In this document: one piece after another, positions 8,895-18,200 of the stretch
How the letters are laid out: each line of letters starts with the position of its first letter
How positions within the stretch are numbered: position 1 is the stretch's first letter
From: Sphingopyxis terrae subsp. terrae NBRC 15098
Lineage (GTDB): Bacteria; Pseudomonadota; Alphaproteobacteria; Sphingomonadales; Sphingomonadaceae
DNA length: 64,000 nucleotides
Assembly (NCBI RefSeq): GCF_001598815.1
Contig: NZ_BCZQ01000018.1
Span: forward strand, 111,793-175,792
Direction of reading: 5' to 3'
Program-made: the position numbers and the translations under genes
The notes under the pieces: generated by a model
Databases searched by the model: none
Told to the model about the DNA's origin: nothing
What the model saw: only the letters and a program-made list of their open reading frames with translations

Positions 8895-8916
8895 CATTCT
8901 GCATAATTGCAGAATG
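8895..8916. promoter_or_regulatory. Perfect palindrome, probable LysR operator
   Basis: CATTCTGCA (8895-8903) and its exact complement (8908-8916) flank TAAT. The site lies 31 bases upstream of the LysR ATG and about 100 bases upstream of the divergent urcA-like gene. It contains the T-N11-A pattern of LysR-type recognition sites and is well placed for autoregulation. Confidence 0.65.
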
Positions 8917-8947
8917 AAGCGTGGGCGATTATTCCCCACAAGACGCC

Positions 8948-9829
8948 ATGTTCGACTGGAACGACCTTAAATATTTCCTCGCGGTCGCCGAAAGCGGCAG
9001 CACGCTCGCGGCGGCGCAGGCGCTGCGCGTCAGCCAGACGACGGTGGCGCGGCGTATTGCCGCGCTGGAGGCGGCTACCGGCGTCACGCTATTTGAACGG
9101 CGCCAGGCTGGCTATGCGTTGACGCCGACGGGCGAGGCGATGCTGGCGAGTGCGCTTGCGGTCCGCGACTCTGCGGACCGGTTCGGCGAAGCCGTGGGCG
9201 CCCAGTCGCGCGACGCGGGCGGGACCGTCAGCCTGACGACGATGGAGATTATTGCGATCACCCTTCTGCCGCCCATCCTGCGCGACCTGCGTGCAGCGCA
9301 TCCCGGCATCCATATCGACCTCGACACCGCCGACGAGCCGCGCGACCTTGCAAGCGGCGCCGCCGATATCGCGATCCGCAGCAGCAAGCAGCCGACGGGG
9401 GCGGGTCTCGTCGGACGCCGCGTCGCCGATAATCCGTGGACGGTTTATTGCAGCCGCGACTATGCCGGACGCCACGGCATTCCGCACAGCCGCGAGGAAC
9501 TGGCGAGGCATCCCTTCATCGGCGGCGGCGGCCATATCTGGGAGCCGTATCGGGCGTGGCTGAAGCAATACCGGCTCGAGGATTCGGTGGTCATGCGTTA
9601 CGATACCGCATCGGGGTTGCTCGCTGGCGTGCGTTCGGGAATGGGGCTGACGATCCTGCCGGCCTTCCTCGCCGACCGCGAACCCGACCTCGTCCGCTGC
9701 ATCCCGGCGCGGGAGGATGATACGACCGGCCTGTGGCTGCTCACCCACGAACGCCTGCGCCACGTCCCCCGCATCCGCGTCGTACTCGATTTTCTGGCCG
9801 GGGCGTTGACGCGGCTTGCACGCAGTTGA
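8948..9829 (+). CDS. LysR-family transcriptional regulator
   Basis: A 293-residue regulator. The N-terminal winged helix reads MFDWNDLKYFLAVAESGS then TLAAAQALRVSQTTVARRIA. The C-terminal part is a periplasmic-binding-protein-like effector domain (VSLTTMEIIAI through FLADREPDLVRC). The start at 8948 follows a conserved LysR N-terminus; an upstream ATG at 8921 would add nine residues and lie closer to the operator. Divergent from the urcA-like gene; the target metabolite is unknown. Confidence 0.92.
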   Translation: MFDWNDLKYFLAVAESGSTLAAAQALRVSQTTVARRIAALEAATGVTLFERRQAGYALTPTGEAMLASALAVRDSADRFGEAVGAQSRDAGGTVSLTTMEIIAITLLPPILRDLRAAHPGIHIDLDTADEPRDLASGAADIAIRSSKQPTGAGLVGRRVADNPWTVYCSRDYAGRHGIPHSREELARHPFIGGGGHIWEPYRAWLKQYRLEDSVVMRYDTASGLLAGVRSGMGLTILPAFLADREPDLVRCIPAREDDTTGLWLLTHERLRHVPRIRVVLDFLAGALTRLARS

Positions 9830-10115
9830 CTAGGCGGCGGCGCGGACCGGAAAGGCCTTTCCTACAATCGTCGGCTGTGGTTCAAACTGGCCAATGACGA
9901 CCGGCACCCCTCCACAACATGAAACGCGAGTGGAGTTGAGCGGTTATCCGCGATTTTTCGATCGCACAAAATCTTCTACCTTCGTCACCCCGGACTTGAT
10001 CCCGGGTCCATTCGCGCCGCGTCGAAGAAGTCCACCACGGATCAGGTCCGGTGCAGCTTGCTACCGTGAATCGCGAATGAAGTTCGGCAGTTTTCTGCCA
10101 TTTTCCAAACCGGCA
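9830..10115. other. Intergenic region with a decayed palindromic repeat
   Basis: No credible gene. GGAAAGGCCTTTCC near 9850 is a short palindrome just after the LysR stop. From 9982 to 10053 lies a degraded copy of the repeat family seen intact at 18291-18368: the left arm (TCGTCACCCCGGACTTGATC) is well kept, the right arm only partly. Confidence 0.6.
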
Positions 10116-10610
10116 TCAGCGGATGCTCGCGCACCCCAGCGCTGCCGCGTCGATCGCCGTCGCGGCGCCGCGCAGGCGATAGGTGTCGGCAATCGCGCCG
10201 CCCGTCATAGACCGGCTCTCGACGCTCATGCTCGGCGCTGCGCGCATCGCGGCGATGATCGCGGCGTCCATGCGGGCATCGCTGGCCCAGCCGTGGGCGC
10301 CATTGCCGGTCAGCACGAAGCGGCGGCTGCCGACCGTCAGCCGCAATTCGCTCTGCGGTGCGCGCGGCTTCGACAGGCGGATATAGAATTGACCGCGGAT
10401 GCGCGCCTTGGGCCAATATCCGATGCTGGCATAGGCTTTTTCCTGCGCCCGCCCGATCGTCGCGGCGGGGCTGGCGATCGCGTAGCAGCGGGGGGTTGCC
10501 GGATCGCGGAAAGCGCCCCAGCCATCGAAGATGCCGAGCGCGGTCGGTGCCGCCCAGGCGAACGCGGGCAGGCCGATGCACAGCAATAGAAGGAATAGCG
10601 CCCGCCGCAT
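10116..10610 (-). CDS. Secreted hypothetical protein, possibly IalB-like
   Basis: A 164-residue protein with a signal peptide (MRRALFLLLLCIGLPAFAWA). The mature region begins WGAFRDPATPRCYAIASP and has a second Cys in AALGCASIR close to the C-terminus. The W-x-F-x-Cys-Y-x-x-x-S pattern is reminiscent of invasion-associated locus B proteins, but similarity is weak and the assignment tentative. It stands alone, divergent from dnaN. Confidence 0.7.
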   Translation of the reverse strand: MRRALFLLLLCIGLPAFAWAAPTALGIFDGWGAFRDPATPRCYAIASPAATIGRAQEKAYASIGYWPKARIRGQFYIRLSKPRAPQSELRLTVGSRRFVLTGNGAHGWASDARMDAAIIAAMRAAPSMSVESRSMTGGAIADTYRLRGAATAIDAAALGCASIR

Positions 10611-10780
10611 CGCGCTTCCGTTGCGCGAAAGCCGCCGCAATGCAAGCATGGCTTGCGCGGCGCGGTGCGCGCGTTAAGGAAGGAAGACATTTCCAGGGGC
10701 AGGGAATCGGGGCGTCGCTGCGTCCGCGGCGCCGGCTCCATCAGGGACTTCTCCCGCAGAACACAGGATGGCGGATAAGA

Positions 10781-11896
10781 ATGAAAGCGACGATTGAACG
10801 CGCAGTGCTTCTGAAGAGCCTCGGCCACGTCCAGTCGGTGGTCGAACGGCGCAACACGATTCCGATCCTGTCGAACGTCCTGATCGAAGCCGATGCGAGC
10901 GGCCAGCTCAAGCTGATGGCGACCGACCTTGATCTGCAGGTCGTCGAAACCATCGCGGCAAAGGTCGAAACGCCGGGTACCACGACCGTCTCGGCGCACA
11001 CCCTGTTCGAAATCGCGCGCAAGCTGCCCGAAGGCGCCGAGGTCAGCCTCGCCGCCGCCGAAGGCAAGATGCAGGTCAAGGCCGGCCGCTCGAACTTCAA
11101 TCTGCCGACGCTGCCGCGCGACGACTTCCCGGTGATCGCCGAGGGCGATTTGCCGACCAGCTTCGAACTGCCGGTCGCCGAACTCATCCAGATCATCGAC
11201 AAGACGCGCTTCGCCATCTCGACCGAGGAAACGCGCTATTATCTCAACGGCATCTTCCTGCACGTCGCAGAAGATTCGACGGGTCCGGTGCTCAAGGCCG
11301 CGGCGACCGACGGTCACCGTCTCGCGCGTTATACGGTGACGCGTCCCGAGGGCGCCGCGGGCATGCCCGACGTCATCGTGCCGCGTAAGTGCGTCGGCGA
11401 AATCCGCAAGCTGCTCGACGAGGCCGAAGGCAATGTCGAAATCAGCCTCTCGGCGTCGAAGATTCGCTTCCAGCTCGGCAATGCCGTGCTGACCTCGAAG
11501 CTGATCGACGGCACCTTCCCCGACTATAGCCGCGTCATCCCGACCGCGAACGACAAGCTCCTGAAGGTCGATCCCAAGAGCCTGTTCCAGGGCGTCGATC
11601 GCGTCTCGACCATCGCCAGTGAAAAGACGCGCGCGGTCAAGGTCGGGCTCGACAAGGATCGCATCACGCTCAGCGTCACCAGCCCCGAAAACGGTACGGC
11701 GGCCGAAGAACTTCCCGCCGGCTACGACGCCGACGCGATGGAGATCGGCTTCAATGCCCGCTATCTCAGCGATATCCTGGGACAGGTCGACGGCGACAGC
11801 GTCGAACTCCATCTCGCCGATGCGAATGCGCCGACGCTGATCCGCGAAAGCGAAAAGAGCCCGGCGCTCTACGTGCTGATGCCGATGCGGGTGTAG
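10781..11896 (+). CDS. dnaN: DNA polymerase III beta subunit (sliding clamp)
   Basis: A 371-residue clamp starting MKATIERAVLLKSLGHVQSV, with the three repeated clamp folds and conserved segments NTIPILSNVLIEA, ATDGHRLA and the C-terminal ALYVLMPMRV. It encircles DNA and tethers polymerase III and other partners. The ATG at 10781 gives the normal family length. It is not next to dnaA or recF here; neighbours are an unrelated secreted protein and a sugar dehydrogenase. Confidence 0.97.
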   Translation: MKATIERAVLLKSLGHVQSVVERRNTIPILSNVLIEADASGQLKLMATDLDLQVVETIAAKVETPGTTTVSAHTLFEIARKLPEGAEVSLAAAEGKMQVKAGRSNFNLPTLPRDDFPVIAEGDLPTSFELPVAELIQIIDKTRFAISTEETRYYLNGIFLHVAEDSTGPVLKAAATDGHRLARYTVTRPEGAAGMPDVIVPRKCVGEIRKLLDEAEGNVEISLSASKIRFQLGNAVLTSKLIDGTFPDYSRVIPTANDKLLKVDPKSLFQGVDRVSTIASEKTRAVKVGLDKDRITLSVTSPENGTAAEELPAGYDADAMEIGFNARYLSDILGQVDGDSVELHLADANAPTLIRESEKSPALYVLMPMRV

Positions 11897-11911
11897 GCCG
11901 GCGTCCGCTTG

Positions 11912-11948
11912 ATCTGGCGGATCAGCCCGCCTTCGCGACCCGCCAGAT
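11912..11948. terminator. Possible bidirectional terminator hairpin between dnaN and 11922-13262
   Basis: ATCTGGCGG (11912-11920) pairs with CCGCCAGAT (11940-11948). It sits between the convergent stops, its right arm lying in the last codons of the minus-strand gene. No long U-tract is present, so the assignment is uncertain. Confidence 0.35.
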
Positions 11949-13262
11949 AATCCCGCCGGTATCGTCGGCAACCAGCGCGCTGCCGTCCTTGGCGACCTTG
12001 ACATCGGCCGGGCGGCCGCGGGTCGTCTTGCCGTCCTTGGCGACGAACTGGTCGAGCAGGGTGACGGGCAGGGCGTCGAGCGGCTTGCCATTGTCGCCGA
12101 ACTTGACGAACACGACGTCATATCCCGACACCGGATCGCGGTTCCACGACCCGTGTAGCGCGATCAGCGCCCCGTTCGCCCAGCGGTCGCCAAGGTCCAG
12201 ACCGTTGGTGAAGGTCATGCCCAGCGGCGCGACATGGGCGCCCAGCGCATATTGCGGCCGCTTGACATATTGCCGCCGATCCTCGGCTTCGGGGGCAACC
12301 CGCGGATCGGTGAAACCGCCCCAATAATACCAGGGCCAACCGAAGAAATCGCCCTCGTCGACGTCGGTCAGATAGTCGGGAACGAGGTCCGATCCCAGCA
12401 TGTCGCGCTCGTTGACCACGGTCCACAGCGTGTTGCTGCCCGGATAGAAGGCAAGGCCGACGGGGTTGCGGATACCGGCGGCATAGGTGCGCATATATTT
12501 ATTCTCGGGCCGCACCTCCAGAATACGGGCGCGGCGGACCTCGTTGCCCATGCCCTTTTCGCCGATGTTCGAATCGGCGCCGACGCCGATGTAGAGCCAG
12601 CCATTGGGCGCCGCGACCAGGCTCTTCGTCCAGTGGCGGTTGGTGCCTTGGGCGGGCAGATCGACGATCTTGGTCGGCTTGCCAGCCATCGCGGTCGCGC
12701 CCTCGACAAACGGAAAGGCGAGCAGCGCGTCAGTGTCGGCGACGTAGAGCGTCTTGCCAACGAGCGCCATGCCATAGGGCGAGTTGAGCCCGGTGATATA
12801 CGCGGTCTTCACTTCCGCCTTGCCGTCGCCATTGGCGTCGCGGAGCAGGGTGATGCGATTGGCCGAGGGGCCGCCGGCGCCCGCCTTGCCCATCAGTGAC
12901 TTCATCACCTTGCCTTCGATGCCGCTGTCCTTGCGCGGCGGGCTCTGCGCCTCGGCGACCAACACGTCGCCATTGGGCAGCACGAGCATCGAACGCGGAT
13001 GGTCAAGCCCTTCGGCAAAGCGCGCGACGGTCAATCCCTCCGCGGCCCGAGGCGCTTCGCCGTCCGGCCAGCCCGTGGCTTCGAGCACCTTCATCGTCGG
13101 AAATTGTTCGGGGCGCTGCGATGCCATCACCGGCACCCGGCCGCTGAGTTCGGCGGTCGAAAAGCGCGCAATGTCGGGACGTGACGCGACGTAAAAGGCG
13201 ATCCCGCCCGCGACGATCAACACGACAAGGGCGATGGCGACATATTTCAGGATCTTGCGCAT
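11922..13262 (-). CDS. PQQ-dependent sugar (sorbosone) dehydrogenase-like beta-propeller protein
   Basis: A 446-residue protein with an N-terminal membrane anchor (residues about 7-27) and a six-bladed propeller characteristic of GdhB/sorbosone dehydrogenases: GLDHPRSMLVLPNGDVLVAE, ITGLNSPYGMAL, GIRNPVGLAFYPGSNTLW, LPDYLTDVDEGDFFGWPWYYW and HGSWNRDPVSGYDVVFV. These enzymes oxidise sugars or aldehydes in the periplasm using PQQ. No PQQ synthesis gene is nearby, so cofactor and substrate are inferred from the family only. Confidence 0.88.
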   Translation of the reverse strand: MRKILKYVAIALVVLIVAGGIAFYVASRPDIARFSTAELSGRVPVMASQRPEQFPTMKVLEATGWPDGEAPRAAEGLTVARFAEGLDHPRSMLVLPNGDVLVAEAQSPPRKDSGIEGKVMKSLMGKAGAGGPSANRITLLRDANGDGKAEVKTAYITGLNSPYGMALVGKTLYVADTDALLAFPFVEGATAMAGKPTKIVDLPAQGTNRHWTKSLVAAPNGWLYIGVGADSNIGEKGMGNEVRRARILEVRPENKYMRTYAAGIRNPVGLAFYPGSNTLWTVVNERDMLGSDLVPDYLTDVDEGDFFGWPWYYWGGFTDPRVAPEAEDRRQYVKRPQYALGAHVAPLGMTFTNGLDLGDRWANGALIALHGSWNRDPVSGYDVVFVKFGDNGKPLDALPVTLLDQFVAKDGKTTRGRPADVKVAKDGSALVADDTGGIIWRVAKAG

Positions 13263-13432
13263 GCCCCCTGCTTACACGCGCAGTGCCGCGCGGCAAAGAG
13301 GCGAAAGGCGAAGGCTATGGTTAAGCGCCAAGCCGCTTGCATTAACCTTACCCGATTGTTCATCACGGTTGGGAACGGCGCGGTCAGGCGTGCGCGCTAG
13401 GGGAGTGTTTCGAGGCAACGGACGGGGACTCC

Positions 13433-13648
13433 ATGCAGCTTCCAGCACCATTTCTTGCCGACCGCGGTGCGGTCGACGATGCGTATGCGCTGATGACCGA
13501 GCATGGCGAGGAAGCCGGCTTCGCGGCGGCCGCGCGCGCCGAACAATATCGGGTGCTCGGCAATCATGTCCATTTCGCGCGCTGGCGGCAGATCGAGCGG
13601 CTGATCACCTATCTGTCGATCGATGCCGCGCTCGATACGGTGCACTGA
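13433..13648 (+). CDS. Small hypothetical protein
   Basis: A 71-residue soluble protein (MQLPAPFLADRGAVDDAYAL to IDAALDTVH), probably helical and rather acidic. It is divergent from the sugar dehydrogenase and convergent with argC, whose stop is only a few bases away. No family recognised. The upstream region (13320-13350) carries GGTTAA and TTAACC half-sites 17 bases apart. Confidence 0.65.
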   Translation: MQLPAPFLADRGAVDDAYALMTEHGEEAGFAAAARAEQYRVLGNHVHFARWRQIERLITYLSIDAALDTVH

Positions 13649-13650
13649 CC

Positions 13651-14574
13651 CTAAAGCCGCAGTCCCGCCGTTTCGGTCAGGCCCGCCATGATGTTGAGAT
13701 TCTGCACGCAAGCGCCGCTCGCGCCCTTGCCCAGATTGTCGAGCCGCGCGACGAGCCGCGCCTGGCTGCCGTCGGCATTGCCGAAGACGAACAATGCAAT
13801 GCAATCGTCGCCTTGGTCCGATGCGCGCAGCAGCATTTCGCCGTCCGCGGGGGCGTCGCCCATCACGACGATCGGGCTTGCCGCATAAAAGTCGGCGAGC
13901 GCCGCGCGGAGTTCATCGACCGGCGCGGCGCCGGACATCGCGCCAAGCGGCAAAGGCACCTCGACCACCATGCCGCGATGCGCCGGCACGACAGCGGGGG
14001 AGAATAGCGGGGCGACCGTCAGCCCGCAGCGCGCCTGCATTTCGGGTACATGCTTGTGTCCCAGCGACAGCGCATAGCCGCGCCAGGCAATGTCGGGGTC
14101 GGCCTTGAAGCGCTCGATGAGGCTTTTACCGCCGCCCGAATAGCCGCTGACGGCGTGGCAGCTATAGGGCCAGTCGGCGGGGAGGAGGCCGTCGCGGACC
14201 AGCGGCGCGACGAGCGCGATGAAGCCGGTCGAATAGCAGCCGGGATTGCTGACGCGCATCGCTTCGGCCACCGTGCCATGGCCGACGACCTCCGGAAAGC
14301 CATAGACCCAGCCGGGCGCGACGCGGTGCGCGGTCGACGCGTCGATGACGCGCGTGCGGTCGTTTTCGATCATCGCCACCGCCTCGCGTGCCGCATCGTC
14401 GGGCAGGCAGAGGATGACGAAATCGGCGGCGTTCAGCGCCTCTCGCCGCGCGCTCGCATCCTTGCGCCGCGCCTCGTCGAGCTGGAGCAGCGAAAATTCC
14501 TGGCGCCCGGCCAGCCGGTCGGCGATTTCAAGCCCGGTGGTGCCGGCGGCACCGTCGATAAACACGCTCGTCAT
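13651..14574 (-). CDS. argC: N-acetyl-gamma-glutamyl-phosphate reductase, type 2
   Basis: A 307-residue enzyme of arginine synthesis that reduces N-acetylglutamyl phosphate to the semialdehyde. The N-terminal dinucleotide-binding site reads FIDGAAGTTGLEIADRL, the catalytic Cys is in VSNPGCYSTGF, and SGYSGGGKSLIERF and LSLGHKHVPEM are typical of the short (type 2) AGPR family. It is the last gene of an operon with the NlpC/P60 and M17 peptidase genes; only 3 bases separate it from the upstream stop. Confidence 0.95.
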   Translation of the reverse strand: MTSVFIDGAAGTTGLEIADRLAGRQEFSLLQLDEARRKDASARREALNAADFVILCLPDDAAREAVAMIENDRTRVIDASTAHRVAPGWVYGFPEVVGHGTVAEAMRVSNPGCYSTGFIALVAPLVRDGLLPADWPYSCHAVSGYSGGGKSLIERFKADPDIAWRGYALSLGHKHVPEMQARCGLTVAPLFSPAVVPAHRGMVVEVPLPLGAMSGAAPVDELRAALADFYAASPIVVMGDAPADGEMLLRASDQGDDCIALFVFGNADGSQARLVARLDNLGKGASGACVQNLNIMAGLTETAGLRL

Positions 14575-14577
14575 GGC

Positions 14578-15522
14578 TCAGCGCGGCCGCTTGCAGCCGG
14601 TGACGGCCGGCTCATGCCCCTTGGCGGCCGACCGCGCCACGACATCGGCGAGCGGCTCGGCCTGGACCGCCATCCAGCGGCGGCTCGAGTGGATGATCGT
14701 GTCGGCGTCGGCCATGATCCCGACATGACCGGGGAAGAAGATGAGGTCGCCGCGCTGCAAATCGCCCTGGGCGACATCCTTGTCGGCATCGAGCGCAGCG
14801 AGTTGCAGATCGCTGTCGCGCGGAAGCTGCACCCCCGCCGCGGCCCAAGCGAGCTGGACGAGCCCAGAACAATCGATGCCCCGCTTCGTGCGGCCGCCGA
14901 ACAGATAGGGCGCCCCGATCATCGCTTCGGCGACCACCGCGGCATCGGCAACCTGGCTGTCTGCATCGACCAGAGCGCCTAGCGGTAGGTAGCCGTGCGC
15001 GGTCGCGAGCCACTCGCCGGCAATTTCGCCCATTACGAGCGCGCCCATCGGCAGCACCGCCGAACCGCCGCTCGCGGCATCGGGGGCGGAGTGGAAGATG
15101 GCCTCGGTCGCGGCGACGCGGTGCGTCGGCGCAATCGGCGCGCCGAGCGCATCGGCGGCGAGATAGCCGACATAATGATCGGCCAGACTATAACCCCAGG
15201 CCCAGCCCCCGGTCAGGTCGAGCAGCGCGAAACCCTCGCCATAGAGAAGTTCGCTCGTCTGTTCGGCATCGGGCGACGGCGTGCCGCGCAACACGGCGGC
15301 CGGCAGGACGCTGCTCATCATCATCGGCGCCGCATAATGCGGTGCGAAATACTTGCCGGCGACCGCGATGTCGGCAAGGTCGGGACGGATCGCGACGATG
15401 CGCGGATCATAGCTTTGCGAGGTGCCTGCGAGCCCGAAGCGGTCGCGGCCCGCGCCCGCAACGCCGGGGCGCCCCATCCGCACGCGATTGGTCGCTAGAT
15501 TGTCACCACTGTCAGCGTTCAC
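14578..15522 (-). CDS. NlpC/P60 (C40) peptidase with SH3-like region
   Basis: A 314-residue protein. Residues about 50-190 form bacterial SH3-like segments and the C-terminus is the catalytic domain, with Cys in KRGIDCSGLVQLAW and His in FFPGHVGIMADADTIIHSSR. Such proteins cleave gamma-D-Glu-diaminopimelate or related bonds in murein peptides. No signal peptide is evident, and the gene lies between an M17 aminopeptidase and argC, which suggests cytosolic recycling of murein peptides as in YkfC-type enzymes. That role is inferred. Confidence 0.9.
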   Translation of the reverse strand: MNADSGDNLATNRVRMGRPGVAGAGRDRFGLAGTSQSYDPRIVAIRPDLADIAVAGKYFAPHYAAPMMMSSVLPAAVLRGTPSPDAEQTSELLYGEGFALLDLTGGWAWGYSLADHYVGYLAADALGAPIAPTHRVAATEAIFHSAPDAASGGSAVLPMGALVMGEIAGEWLATAHGYLPLGALVDADSQVADAAVVAEAMIGAPYLFGGRTKRGIDCSGLVQLAWAAAGVQLPRDSDLQLAALDADKDVAQGDLQRGDLIFFPGHVGIMADADTIIHSSRRWMAVQAEPLADVVARSAAKGHEPAVTGCKRPR

Positions 15523-15606
15523 TGGCTATCCTGTTTTCCGGTCGATCCGCCCACGGCGGACAATCGCGCGCCATTAGCGCAGCGCGCGGCGCTTTATCAA
15601 GGATGT

Positions 15607-17013
15607 TCAACCTTTGGCGCGCCGGTCGTAGCGCGCCTGCAACATCGCCCAGGCCGCGCGCAGCCCCAGCGCCGCGCCGCCCTTCGGCCGCCCGGGCTTC
15701 GCAGAAGGCCGCCACGCGAAGGTGTCGAAATGCGCCCAGGCGGCGCCGTCGGGCACGAAGCGCTTGAGAAACAAGGCCGCCGTGATCGAACCGGCAAACG
15801 ACGAGGAACCGGCATTGCCAAGATCGGCGATATCGGTTTCGAGCAGATCGGCGTAGCCGTCCCACAGCGGCATGCGCCAGACGGGATCGTCGCGATCGAT
15901 ACCGCCGGCGAGCAGATCGTCGGCGAGCGCATCTTCATTGGCATAGAGCGCGGGCAGGTCGGGGCCGAGTGCGACCCGCGCCGCGCCGGTCAGCGTCGCA
16001 AAGTCGACAAGCAGTTCGGGCGCTTCCTCGCCCGCCTTGGTCAGCGCGTCGCCGAGGACAAGGCGGCCCTCCGCATCGGTGTTGCCGATTTCGACCGTCA
16101 GCCCCTTGCGGCTCTTCAGCACATCGCCGGGCCGGAAGGCATCGCCCGAGATGGCGTTTTCGGCCGCGGCAACCAGACAGTGAAGGCGCACCGGCAGGCC
16201 GCTTTCCATAATGAGCTGCGCCAGGGCGAGCGCATGCGCAGCGCCGCCCATATCCTTTTTCATCAACCGCATGCCCGATGCGGGTTTGATGTCGAGCCCG
16301 CCGCTGTCGAAGCTGATCCCCTTGCCTATCAGCGCAACGCGCGGGTGATCCGCCTTGCCCCAATGAATTTCAATCAGCCGCGGCGCATGATGCTTTGCTG
16401 CAGCGCGCCCGACCGCATGGATCATCGGATATCCCTGCTCGAGCGCTTCGCCCTTGGTTACGGTCAGCTTGCCGCCATGCGCTTTGGCGATCCGTTCGGC
16501 CACCTTTTCAAGCTCGGCGGGCCCCATGTCGGCACCGGGCGTGTTGACCAGATCGCGGACGAGCGCCGTTGCACGCATTTCGGCCACCATCGGCGCAATT
16601 GCGCCGACATCGGCGGTCAAAAGCACGCGCGGGCCGCTGCCTGCCTCTTCCTTGCTGCGATAGGCGTCGAAGCGATACTGACCGCTCATCCAGCCGAACA
16701 GCGCCTTGCCGGGCTGGCGTCCGTCGAGCCGGTAGCGCCCCTCGGGCAAGAGTGGCGCGATTTTGGCGAGACACCAGGCCGACAGATTGTCGACATTGGC
16801 GACCGCGGTGACGACCGACCAGCTTTCGGCGTCGTCGCCCGGAAGGATGGCGTGAGCATAGCCGTCAGGCTTGTAGCGCATGGCCGCAAGCGCGGCGCGT
16901 TCGCGCGCGCTGCGGCCCTTGAGCCAATCGTCATAGCTCTTCTTGTCGACAAGGTGGATGGTGCGTGCATCCTGCCCCTTGTCGGGCTGGATCAGGTCGG
17001 AATAATCGGTCAT
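15607..17013 (-). CDS. M17 leucyl aminopeptidase family protein
   Basis: A 468-residue metallo-aminopeptidase. The metal and active-site regions are intact: GKGISFDSGGLDIKP, MKKDMGGAAHAL and NTDAEGRLVLGDAL. The N-terminal domain is short and divergent from PepA. It probably acts in the cytosol to release amino acids from peptides. First gene of the minus-strand operon with NlpC/P60 and argC (84-base gap), and divergent from the lipoprotein gene at 17070. Confidence 0.93.
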   Translation of the reverse strand: MTDYSDLIQPDKGQDARTIHLVDKKSYDDWLKGRSARERAALAAMRYKPDGYAHAILPGDDAESWSVVTAVANVDNLSAWCLAKIAPLLPEGRYRLDGRQPGKALFGWMSGQYRFDAYRSKEEAGSGPRVLLTADVGAIAPMVAEMRATALVRDLVNTPGADMGPAELEKVAERIAKAHGGKLTVTKGEALEQGYPMIHAVGRAAAKHHAPRLIEIHWGKADHPRVALIGKGISFDSGGLDIKPASGMRLMKKDMGGAAHALALAQLIMESGLPVRLHCLVAAAENAISGDAFRPGDVLKSRKGLTVEIGNTDAEGRLVLGDALTKAGEEAPELLVDFATLTGAARVALGPDLPALYANEDALADDLLAGGIDRDDPVWRMPLWDGYADLLETDIADLGNAGSSSFAGSITAALFLKRFVPDGAAWAHFDTFAWRPSAKPGRPKGGAALGLRAAWAMLQARYDRRAKG

Positions 17014-17069
17014 GCAAATTCTGCTAGGCTTCCCCGGAAACTTTGTCGATTCCCCGCGTTGGAGCTGTC

Positions 17070-17894
17070 ATGACAAGCAAAAGCCTTCCGATCGTCCTGA
17101 TCGCCGCCACCCTGTGTTCCGCCTGCTCGAAAGAGCCCGAACCGACCCCGGCCGAAAAGGTCGCGGCGGCGTCGGTTCCGGGCGCGCCGCCAGGCGCCGC
17201 CGACGATGTGGCGATGAAGGCCGCGACTGCCTCGGACGTCAAGGAAAGCAGCGACCTCATCGAATTCGCCTACAGCTATCCGCGCGAGGCCGCCGCGATC
17301 CCGGACCTTGCGAAATGGCTCGACAATGATCGCGCCAAGAAGCGCGAGGCGCTGATCGCCGATGCGACGCGCGACCGCGACGCGGCGAAGAAGGAGGGTT
17401 TCCCCTATCACGCGCACAGCCATTTGCAGGCGTGGGAGCGGGTGACGAACACGCCGCGCTTCCTGAGCCTGTCGAGCGACATTTCAACCTATACCGGCGG
17501 CGCGCACGGCATGACGAGTTTCGACACGCTGATCTGGGACCGTAACCGCGCGATCCGGCTGAAGCCGCTCGACCTGTTTACCAGCGGCGAAGCGTTCGAC
17601 GCCGCGATCCGCAAGCCTTTCTGCGATGCGATCGTGCGCGCCAAGGCCGCGCGCGGCATTGCGCCATCGGACGATCCCGACGGCATCTTCGACAAATGTC
17701 CCGCCGCGTCGACGCAGACCGTGTGGCTGGGATCGTCGGACGGCAAATATCTCGACCGGCTGACGATCGGCATCGCGCCCTATGAGATCGGCCCCTATGC
17801 CGAGGGCAACTACAAGATCAACGTCCCCGTAACCGGCGCGCTGGTGAAGGTGGTGAAGCCCGAATATCAGCGCGATTTCCTGCCGCTGAACTGA
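17070..17894 (+). CDS. DUF3298/DUF4163-type lipoprotein
   Basis: A 274-residue protein whose N-terminus ends in the lipobox LCSAC, so likely lipid-anchored; GGAG lies just upstream of the ATG at 17070. The body carries the DUF4163-DUF3298 pattern seen in PdaC and RsiV: FAYSYPREAAAIP, the SSDISTYTGGAHGMTSFDTLIWD region and WLGSSDGKYLDRLTIGI. In other bacteria this module binds lysozyme or sits beside a peptidoglycan deacetylase; here it stands alone, so the function is open. Confidence 0.8.
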   Translation: MTSKSLPIVLIAATLCSACSKEPEPTPAEKVAAASVPGAPPGAADDVAMKAATASDVKESSDLIEFAYSYPREAAAIPDLAKWLDNDRAKKREALIADATRDRDAAKKEGFPYHAHSHLQAWERVTNTPRFLSLSSDISTYTGGAHGMTSFDTLIWDRNRAIRLKPLDLFTSGEAFDAAIRKPFCDAIVRAKAARGIAPSDDPDGIFDKCPAASTQTVWLGSSDGKYLDRLTIGIAPYEIGPYAEGNYKINVPVTGALVKVVKPEYQRDFLPLN

Positions 17895-17943
17895 AGCAGC
17901 CGGTCACGCGTTGGTCGGACGAGGGGCAAGCAGGAGACATGTC

Positions 17944-18126
17944 ATGCCAGCCAAGTCCAAGGCCCAGCAAAAGGCCGCCGGCGCCGCGCTGAGCGCGAAG
18001 CGCGGCGATACGCCGAAATCGGAGCTTCGGGGTGCATCGAAGGAGATGTACGAATCGATGAGCGAAAAGGAGCTCGAAGACTTTGCGTCGGGATCGACCA
18101 AGGGGAAGCCGGATCACGTCGATTAG
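17944..18126 (+). CDS. DUF3008 family protein
   Basis: A 60-residue, lysine-rich, highly hydrophilic protein starting MPAKSKAQQKAAGAALSAKR and ending in an acidic tail (KELEDFASG, then KPDHVD). The MPAKS-Q-AAG-AL-KRG start is the DUF3008 hallmark, a small family in alpha- and gammaproteobacteria of unknown role. A ribosome site (AGGAG) precedes the ATG. Confidence 0.9.
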   Translation: MPAKSKAQQKAAGAALSAKRGDTPKSELRGASKEMYESMSEKELEDFASGSTKGKPDHVD

Positions 18127-18200
18127 AAGGCGCTCGGGGCGCAACGTGTAGCGACCGATGGCGGCTTTTGGGTGGGAAGCGGACGCTGCCACTTCCCCAG

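Noticed and set aside
9894..10589. 231-codon plus-strand frame after the LysR gene
   Set aside because: It runs through the decayed repeat and then antisense to the secreted protein gene at 10116-10610.
10337..12121. 594-codon minus-strand frame over dnaN
   Set aside because: Antisense to dnaN, with no credible start or domain.
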